Part shown: positions 56,059 through 64,000 of the stretch, one piece after another
How the letters are laid out: each line of letters starts with the position of its first letter
How positions within the stretch are numbered: the first letter of the stretch is position 1
Assembly (NCBI GenBank): GCA_028571685.1
Contig: CM053166.1
Coordinates: forward strand, 57,188,111-57,252,110
Length of the DNA stretch: 64,000 bases
Origin: Heterohyrax brucei
Taxonomy: Eukaryota; Chordata; Mammalia; Hyracoidea; Procaviidae
Direction of reading: 5' to 3'
The notes under the pieces: generated by a model
Told to the model about the DNA's origin: nothing
Databases searched by the model: none
What the model saw: only the letters and a program-made list of their open reading frames with translations
Position numbers and translations under genes: made by a program

Positions 56059-57689
56059 AGAGGAGGGCCATTTAGGCGTTTCATAAGGACGGAGTCCTAA
56101 CATGGGTGGAACTTTGAATGGCTGGTGGACCAAAGAAGCAGTCTATCTGTGAAGATCCAGCTCTCGATAGCTGAGTGACAGAGAAAGGCTGCATGGGCAG
56201 TCACTGAAGATGGATAGAGTCCTTCTAGCTTGTGTCCTAGCTCTAGGTGGTGAGCAAGAGAGAGAAAGAGAGATAGGCTGGTCTGGAGTCCAGGGAGTTG
56301 TACGAACTCCTGAGCCTGTGATTGGTTCCTGATGATGTGGCCTCAGGTCACCAGTGATGTTTTGACCTGGCTCAAGGTGGCCAGGGATGAAGTCTGAACT
56401 AAGTCTTGCTGGTTAGGGTTAGAGTGGAGGTGTCACAAAGTGATGATGATAAAAATCAGGGAGATATGTCAGGTAAAGCCTGAATCCATTTCCAGACGAG
56501 AATTGGATTCATGGTGATCCTTACCATACCACATAGTGATAAAATGGGGCTTGGTCACCTTATCCCCTTTTCAGTGCAGTTAGCAATACACTGTGTAAGG
56601 CTTTTTTGGGATCAAGTAACCAAAACTCACCAAGCTAACTTCTTAGGCAAAGACAGATCCCAGAGAAAACAACCAGGTCTGAGAAAGACTGATCTCAAGA
56701 ACCAGAAAGCTGCCAGCAATCCTGACAAACTTTTTTCCATCCTTCCTCTCTGACATTTTCAGCTTGGGGCCTTCATTCAGTCTCTTTCCTCCAGCCAGTC
56801 AGTTTCCTTGTTGTTCACATAGCAGACTATGGCCACTTATTGCTTCTCAGTTACTCAGTTGTAGCCGTAAGAATGAGTTGACTCGTCCTCGTCCTCGCTC
56901 ACAGTTCCAAATTCCTAAGGAAATGATTCTCATTGACTCAGCTTGGTGGCCTCCTTTGATCTAATCAACTGCAATGTTTAGGAACAGGATGCAGATCAAC
57001 ACTTAAAAGATTATGGAGTCAATCTTCAACCTTCATGAGTGCCTTCAGAGACTCATGGGGCAGGTCAGTTAAGAGGTCATTGTCAGATGTGCAGATGCCT
57101 CAGTCTACCTCAAACAGTAAAACTTTGTAGAAAGTGGAATAATCTGTAAACTCTTATTTTATAGTGTTCTTAAATTTGCATGAAATGCATGTTTATAAAC
57201 TCTTAAAAAAGAAAATGGTACGTGCGCTCTGTACTTTATAGTATTCATCATACCTATTGAAATCTAATCTCTAAGAGCAGGTAGTACTTGGTCTAAGTAT
57301 CATTTTGTATTGGATCTAGCGGAGTATAGCAACTGTTCCCTAAATATCTGCTAGAGGTGATGCTGCCACAGCAAAGCAGCTGCCATTGTCTCAACTGAGG
57401 AGAAAGTCCCAGGTGACAGAATGCTGAGAACACAGATAAGGAAAATGATTTCAGGGCCATTACAGTGAGGCAGGATACAGGGTATGATTGTCAAGGGGAC
57501 AGAGATATGTTAGGAGGGACTTGGTCGCATAAGTCTGGGGCCCGCATTTTCTGAACTGAAAAGTAGGAAATACAGTCTGAACATGGGAAAGAAAATTTGA
57601 AAACAGGGCTGCTGCATTATGGGTTGTATAGTTGCAGCCATAGAGCAATGGTGGGGGAAGTGCAGGCGTGCATGCTTCAGGCCAGATAC
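56059..57689. other. Unassigned spacer
   Basis: About 1.6 kb with no recognised gene or repeat. Small frames (56511-56753, 57460-57648) show no domain, signal peptide or conserved look. Confidence 0.4.
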
Positions 57690-57890
57690 GGAGCTTAAGT
57701 ATCTAGACTAAGAGTTTTGAGTCTTGGTGGTGCCACTTTTTGGGTGAGCTCAGGAAAATTACATAACCTCTTGAATTAGTGTCCTTATTTTTATTAGAAT
57801 AATAATAATACTAACAGATAATAGTAGTTCTAAATTGAGTTCATGAATATGAATGCGTTTAATAAATTAAATTCCCATGCAAAAGCTAGT
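57690..57890 (+). repeat. Probable MIR fragment
   Basis: tgccactttttgggtgagct, then aattacataacctcttgaat and a run of aataataataata, fits the sense MIR core. Confidence 0.5.
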
Positions 57891-58294
57891 TTCACTATGA
57901 GGAAGGATATCTAACTGTGTGTTGAGAGTGACCTAGTTCATTCCCCAACCTTTTGGTCAAGCAGTACTTAATTCCCCGAATATCTTGATTCTCTATCCTT
58001 CACAGTTTCCATGGACTAAGGTTGTTCTCAGTAATTTTGTGACTTTTTTTTTTCTGTTTGCAATTCTCTGTCTTTGTTTCTTGGCCTGTGGCCATGAAAT
58101 GATTCCATAATGGAAACTTAAATCCCTCAGGCAATGACTTGGGTCCCTTCTGCACTGGCAGCCTTGTTTTCTCTTCAGAGATGGAAAAATGCTAGTCACC
58201 ACTGTGATGACCTTCAGAGGCTTGGAGGGTTATGGAAGCCACCCAGTCTTGGGCTCTTTTAGATTTCAAAACTTGTAAGCACTAATCACTGGAG
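57891..58294. other. Unassigned spacer
   Basis: No recognised content. Confidence 0.4.
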
Positions 58295-58497
58295 TCCCCA
58301 CATAGTGCAGATAGTTAACATACTTCACTATTGATGGAAAGTTTGGAGGTTTGAGTCCACCAAGATGTGCCTCAGAAGAAAGACCTGGTGATCTACTTCC
58401 AAACAAGCAATCATTGGACACCTATATAGCACAGTTCTACTCTGAAACACATAGGGTCTCTGTGAGAAGGACTCATTTCAACTGCAGCTGATAAGCC
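58295..58497 (+). repeat. AfroSINE-type SINE, long class, diverged
   Basis: Contains agacctggtgatctacttcc and gcacagttctactctgaaac. Confidence 0.7.
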
Positions 58498-58879
58498 CTG
58501 ATCACTAGCCTCTACTGTCTAGCTTCACCCCAACCCCACCAGGGAAAAAAAAAATGCCCCAGCAGATAGTAGTGAGTTAAACCATCTAACAATTTCCTCA
58601 TTTGATGCAGGAAAACAAAAAAATCCATCTACAGTTGAGAGAATATTCCTTTTCCAAAGTCATGACTTATATGCCAACACTTTGGGGAAAATAAGTGCTA
58701 ATAGATTACCATATATCATACTTTATTCTCTGAACAAAAGTACTAATATTTTGAGAGCAGAGGAAGATGAGAAGTATCCCAAAGAAAACATACTACTAAT
58801 ACCTTTCACTGCCTAACGTTTTAGAGACTATAGCAGTGTTTTCCAAACTACAGTGTAAAATCCATTAAAAAAAAAAAAG
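58498..58879. other. Unassigned spacer
   Basis: Two short A-runs; otherwise unrecognised. Confidence 0.4.
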
Positions 58880-59045
58880 CCATGGAGTTGATTCTGGCTT
58901 GTGACAATTCCACATCGTTCAGAGTTGGGTTTCTAGGGACTCATTTTTCAGAAGTAGATCACCAGGCCTTTATTTCAAGGCCATCTCTGGGTGGACTTGA
59001 ACCTCCAGTCTTTTTGTTAGCAGTTGAGCATATATTGACCATGTT
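58880..59045 (-). repeat. AfroSINE-type SINE, degenerate subfamily
   Basis: agaagtagatcaccaggcct and gtggacttgaacctccagtc, the same variant as 441-602. Confidence 0.65.
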
Positions 59046-59734
59046 AATATATACTAAAGGTTCTGTAACATTCCTTGGACTTCGGCAGACATGGCTCTAG
59101 CAGCATGCTTCTCTATTTCCTAATTTTGCCTTTTTGAATATATGCCAAATAAAGCTTTTCATTTTGGTTTTTAAACTTTGTGATGTTTTTCCCCATGATA
59201 GTAAATGGTGTAGTTGTCAACGATTTTTGAAGCTAAAATCTGATAGAACTCAAGGAAACCTGGACTGTGAGGCAAAAGCCAGAAGAAGAGAAGTCCTATC
59301 TTTTGGACTGTGTTCCCACTCCATGTCCCTCTGAAACCAACAGAGTAAGTGCTCTCTGAAAACAAGCCTTTGCTTATTCTTTTTTGTTCTTTTTCTCATG
59401 TTTTTTTAAGTATTGTTTGAAAAATCAGTTGACTGATTAAGGAGATTCTTTCTCAGATTTTTGCTTGATTGGTTAAGAATAATACTTAGTAACACTTTCA
59501 GTAAACTGAAGTTTGGGTCCAGATTCAGTGGTTTGAAACACTGAAGAGGCAATTCTTTTCTCAAAGAGCTCTAGATTACTATAAGTCACAAAATTCAGGC
59601 CTCTTTGTAACTCAGATAAAACCTGAAAAATTGTGCCCCTGTTTTGACACGTTTTCAGGGGGAGGTGGCAGCTCCTGACCTATGTTATGAAATTTAAGGG
59701 AGAAGTGGTATTGCCTTATCTTTTTTCTGGTATA
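59046..59734. other. Unassigned spacer
   Basis: About 0.7 kb, no recognised content. Confidence 0.4.
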
Positions 59735-60286
59735 GGAGGTCTGACAATGAAGTCCTTGAAATTAATTGTTCTAAGTGTTGCATATCTCATTGCTAAATAT
59801 TACTACGGTCAAACCTTTGAAGTATTCCCTTCTGGAGTGCCAACCCATAGCCTACCCTTCACAGCAATTTTGGAACTCTTTCTAAAATGGCCCTTGCAAC
59901 ATGGTGGCAAGGTGGCAAGTTTGTGAACTTAATTGTATAGTTGTCGTGAGGGAATTTTTAGCTAGTAAACAAATAATTGTATTGGAGCACCCTACCTACT
60001 CATCTGATCCAGCCCCCAGTGACTTTTTTCTTTACCTGAAGATTAAAGGAAATATTGAAAGGAAAACATCTTAATGACATTCAGGACATCAAGGGTAATA
60101 CAAGGACAACGCTAATGGCCATTCCAGAAAAATAGTTATGAAATTGCTTTGAAGTGTGGTCTAGGCGCTGGTGTCGGTGCACAGCTTCCCAAGGGGAGTA
60201 CTTTGAGGTGACCATAGTGATATTCAGCAATGAGGTGTGTAGCACTTTTTCTAGGATGAATTCACAAACTTAATTGGCAGTCTTTG
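59735..60286 (+). mobile_element. Mariner deletion derivative, copy 2
   Basis: 552 bp flanked by TA (59733-59734, 60287-60288). Inverted ends (GGTCTGACAATGAAGT on the left; reversed right end AGACTGCCAATTAAGTTTGT). The interior joins the 5' 190 bp to the transposase C-terminal coding end (SDPAPSDFF text) at the same point as copy 1 at 27642. No intact frame. Confidence 0.8.
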
Positions 60287-60288
60287 TA

Positions 60289-61721
60289 GTTTCTCGGTGA
60301 AGAATCACAATGTTAAAATCATCAGTAACTTTAAAGTACTTTTCAGTTCGAGGAACTAGTATATCTGGGGACTAAAATAAGAGACTAGGTCTCTAGCCAG
60401 CAGCATGACTTAAATTCAAAAACAGGAACCAAAAACTTGAATCTTGGAGTTTAGTACCTTTCATAAATGAGCCTGGATTTCTGCCTTACTATGGAAACAG
60501 TGGTTTGGGGTCCCTATTTGAAAATGCTATTAGCTGAGTATTTTAGAAGGAATTTGGAATTTCAGTGACCATTTTGGGAAAATGAACTTTGGTTTGTGCT
60601 GTCTTTCCTCCTTAGAAAACATTTGCTTGATGCTCAGGTTTGTCAAAAGTTCTAATATTCCTCCATATGGGCCTCTGGCAGGTTAATAAGTTTTATCTAG
60701 AGCTGCTTTGTTTTTTGAATTGAGTCCATCTTACCAAAATTGCTATATACCCTTGAAGAATCTAGAATTCCCATATCCTTGTTTTGTGTGGTACTGTTCC
60801 GTGTATATGTGATCTTTTTGTCTCCTTTTCTTCTAAGAGCTAGCTTCTAGTCTAGAGCGTTGTGTCTAGGTTTCTGTTTTGTATTAGGTTGGTAGCTATG
60901 GCTGAGAACTGCTGGTTTTTATAAGGCTATCATAGAAAATCTTTGATATGAATTGATCTATTTGAAAAATACACCAAGATCTTTATATAACGTATGTCAA
61001 TCTTAAAAGCAAACCCTATCTAAGTACATTAAGCCAGATATTATATGAAATGCATTTTATTTGAAGAAAAAGGACAGTTTTGTCCTAAAGTAAAAATAAT
61101 AGTGCCAGAATAGTAAAGAGAAAGAAATTAGTTATCTTTTGCTTTTTGAAATGCCAAGGTGAGCTTAAACACATATAAATAATTGGAATGAACTGACCTT
61201 GTCTTCTACCTTGAGCTAAAAAATAGAGAGGAGGGCAGGGCAGGATCAGGCCTCCCCCTACTCTCCAGTGTCATATAGCTGCAGGGAAGCTTTTGAAAGA
61301 CCATTTCTATAGGTGGAGACCTTTCAAGACAAAAAGAAGATTGGAAAGAATTGCTACTTTGCTATAGTTACCAAATATTGGGTGGATCTGAACTGTAAAA
61401 GAATTGTACACAAGTTCTCTTTATTTGGGGGAATATTGAGACACATCTGAAATGGCCTGGAAAAATGTTTCTAGCAGTAGCCAGAGACTTAAGGTTATAT
61501 TCTGAACAATGAATTGGTTAGTTCAACAGAAACTTGATGCTTTCCAAAGCCAGTTGATAACATCTTTAAAGGCTAGATTACATTGGTAAAATGTGAGAAA
61601 TAGTAAAAGTTGAATGAAAACCTGGAATATTTAAACAAACTTTATTTCAATTACAGTTGTGTTTTATGGCATGCAGATTTAAAGAAATTTCCAAGACATT
61701 TAAGGTAACTTATTGATGTTA
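60289..61721. other. Unassigned spacer
   Basis: About 1.4 kb, no recognised gene, RNA or repeat. Confidence 0.4.
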
Positions 61722-61862
61722 GGAAACCCTGATGGCATGGTGGCTTAATGCTACAGTTTCTAACCAAAAGTTAGGCAATTCAAATCCACCAGGCACTCCT
61801 TGGAAACTCTAGGTGGCAGTTCCACTCTATCTTGTGAGGTCACTCGACAACAACAGTTTTTT
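61722..61862 (+). repeat. AfroSINE-type SINE, short class, 3'-shortened
   Basis: gaaaccctgatggcatggtg head; body shortened after cttgtgaggtcact. Confidence 0.8.
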
Positions 61863-62067
61863 TATTTTTATGTTACATTGAATTAATAGATATTATAATT
61901 TAAGTTTATATACTTTTGCTTTTTATGCCACAAAAGAAAAAAAAATATATTTAACTCTGCTAATGAATGTGTTCCATTTTTGCTATTTAAAGAGGTGTGC
62001 AACCTAGGGAACATGTAAGAGGTTTATTGAGAAAAAATTATTTGATGTGATCAAAGGTTTTATCTAT

Positions 62068-62106
62068 CATTAGCTATTAGAGAAATCCAAATTAAAACTA
62101 CAATGA
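62068..62106 (+). mobile_element. L1 ORF2 scrap
   Basis: cattagctattagagaaatc then aattaaaactacaatgag is a short L1 ORF2 phrase ending exactly where the next L1 begins. Confidence 0.5.
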
Positions 62107-62347
62107 GGGGGTGGTGCCAATATGGTGGACTAGACACATATCTCCTCTAGTCCTTCTGAGAACTAAGGCCTAGAACACTAATTGAAAGGAGCAATGTGGA
62201 CATTCTGGGAGCTCCAAAATCAGGCATAAGGTCATGAGATTGGACTACACAACAGGAAGGGGGAAAATGCCTTGTTGGTAGTGAGACAGTGGCACAGTGA
62301 GTACTGCTTATGCTGGCACATACCTGGGAGATTGCAGATATGGATGC

Positions 62348-62869
62348 TGTCATGGGCTGAATTGTGTCCCCCCAAAAATATGTGTAGCCATGTGGCTGGG
62401 CCATGATTCCCTGTATTCTGATTGTCCACCATTTTGTGATTTTGCTGTGCTGTATGTTAAAGAATTAGGGTGGGACGTAAATCCCTTCAGAAGATCACCT
62501 TCCTGCTCCACTGTAAAGGGAGTTTCCCTGGAGTGTGACTTGCACCACCCTTAATCTGTTCATCCTGCAAGAGATAAAAGGAAAGGGAAGCAGGCAGAGA
62601 ATTGAGAACTTCACAGCATCAAGAAAGCAGCACCAGGAGAAGAGCGTGTCCTTCAGGCCTGAGGTTCCTGCACCAGGATGCTCCCTGGACAAAGACTGAT
62701 GCAATACCAGACTTTCCTCCAGAGCCGACAAGGAGAAAAGCCTTCCGCTGGAGTGGACATCCTGAATTTACACTTGTAGCCTACCAGACTGTGTAAGAAT
62801 AAACCTTCCCTTGTTAAAGCCATCCACTCTGTGGTATTTCTGTTAGAGGAGCACTAGCTGACTAAAACA
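62348..62869 (+). mobile_element. MaLR-like solo LTR inside L1 5' UTR
   Basis: 522 bp, tgtcatgggctgaattgtgt to gctgactaaaaca. gatgc stands on both sides (62343-62347 and 62870-62874), a perfect 5-bp duplication. Confidence 0.93.
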
Positions 62870-63553
62870 GATGCCTTCTTTGTGGGACAGGAGGCTGGGC
62901 CTGGGACTGCTGAGCTTGTGAGTCTGGCACAGGCTGGCTTCTTTGCTGGTCCACAGTGCCTAAGTGAACAATATACCCTGCAGCAGAGAGATGGTGCTGG
63001 AGGCACCCACATTTAGAAATTCCAGCAGTGGCTGGCAACTAAGGGCACCAGTGGCCCTCCCCACTCTCTTCTCTGAGCTGTGTCATAGAATCTGCTGACT
63101 CATACTGTAACACACACAGCTCAGGCAGGACAACATGTTGGTCAGCTGAAAGCCTGAATCAGCCTCACCTGAGGGCTCAGCTGAAGCTAATTTTTGTGCT
63201 AAGGAACACTACCTGTCTGGTCAGCACTGATCCCAGCAGAAAAGCTGCTCTTAGCGCAATTGTGCCTAAAGAACGTAGTGGCAGAAGGGGGCTGAGTGCA
63301 GTGGAGCCCTAACATCTCCCTTCTTTAAGCCACGTCATTCCATCTGCTGACTGCCAACAAGGCACCATCCTTGTCAGTCAGGCCCCACACGTGAGGACCA
63401 AATTGCTATCAGGTACAGCTGGTCAGTGCCTCTCTGCACAAAATCAACTTTTAAGACCTACACCACAGCTCCCATTGATGTAACAGTGGATAAACTGAAC
63501 AGCTTCTGGATGATGTGAAGACAACATCTAACTATTTAAAGAAGCAGACCATC

Positions 63554-64000
63554 ATGGCTCCATAAAACTCCCAAAGTAAAGTTACAAACAACATCCCAGA
63601 TGAAGAAGGCTTTATGAAATTATCCAATGTAGGATACAAAAAAATTATGTATAGAGCCCTTCTAGAGATTAAGCAAAATGCAGTAGAACAAAATGAGAAA
63701 TTAAATAAGGTTTATGAACTGCTAGGACATGAATAATCTGAAATTCGGCAGATCAATAATAAAATTACAGAATTGGACAACTAAATGCAAAGGCAAAAGA
63801 GCAAGATTGTGGAAATGGAATCCAGAATTAGTGAACTTGGAGATAAGGCAACTGACACCAGCATTTAAGAGGAGAAATCAGATAAAAGAAACACGAAAAA
63901 TAAAGAAGGATTAAGAAGCATGTGGGACTCTATCAAGAGGAATAATTTATGAATAATTGGAGTTCCTGAACAGGAAGGAACAACAGAAAATACAGAGAGA
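63554..64000 (+). pseudogene. L1 ORF1 5' part, disrupted
   Basis: An ATG at 63554 meets a stop at codon 4. Later codons read as ORF1: YKKIMYRALLEIKQNAVEQN then the coiled-coil region, parallel to the ORF1 at 41866-42812 but with stops (for example after LLGHE). The end of the window cuts it. Confidence 0.75.

Larger units (their letters stand above)
62107..64000 (+). mobile_element. L1 LINE, 5' end, runs off the window
   Basis: Starts gggggtggtgccaatatggt, an L1 5' UTR start, continues as a 5' UTR of about 1.4 kb (interrupted by an LTR at 62348-62869) and enters ORF1. Whether ORF2 follows lies outside the window. Confidence 0.8.

Noticed and set aside
1..64000. CRISPR arrays, bacterial-type operons or a novel defence system
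   Set aside because: The window is vertebrate repeat-rich DNA. The regular repeats are SINEs, LTRs and one TG microsatellite.

Overview
This window is mammalian nuclear DNA from an afrotherian, most likely an elephant or another paenungulate. Many dispersed copies of a tRNA-derived SINE of the AfroSINE type support this, as do an RTE-class LINE, L1 copies with long divergent 3' UTRs, and a large family of about 500-bp LTRs of the ERVL-MaLR kind. I recognise no host protein-coding exon, rRNA, real tRNA gene or CRISPR array. The window reads as intergenic or intronic DNA built from nested transposable elements.

Layout. 1-9,400: a MaLR-like LTR cut by the window edge, then a 5'-truncated L1 3' UTR holding a minus-strand class II (betaretrovirus-like) provirus at 1,584-7,719. 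9,400-25,360: a short MaLR-type provirus, solo LTRs, old L1 pieces, SINEs, and two copies of an ERV-like repeat I cannot name. 25,360-28,757: a plus-strand L1 interrupted by a composite retroposon and a mariner deletion derivative. 29,861-31,545: a minus-strand RTE LINE holding one LTR, which itself holds a second LTR of the same family. 32,010-34,320: ERVL-like pol debris. 34,320-35,365: the 5' part of an RTE LINE. 36,657-43,815: a full-length but dead minus-strand L1. 44,692-50,110: an older L1 with a younger L1 inserted in it. 50,640-64,000: mostly older repeats, SINEs, a second mariner, and the start of a plus-strand L1 running off the window with an LTR in its 5' UTR.

The provirus is the most gene-like object. 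It has paired 369-bp TG...CA LTRs differing at 12 sites (all transitions), a 6-bp target duplication, a tRNA-Lys-like primer site, a candidate splice donor, a damaged matrix/capsid region, an intact dUTPase-protease-G-patch frame, most of RT/RNase H, and an open frame covering the end of the surface protein plus the whole transmembrane protein. The capsid N-terminal domain, integrase and most of the surface protein are deleted. Both retroviral frameshift heptamers (gag-pro and pro-pol) remain readable.

Target-site duplications could be read directly for the provirus, its host L1, four MaLR-type insertions, several L1 or SINE insertions and a composite insert, so the order of many insertions can be stated. 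Names of repeat families rest on recognition by eye, not on a database search.
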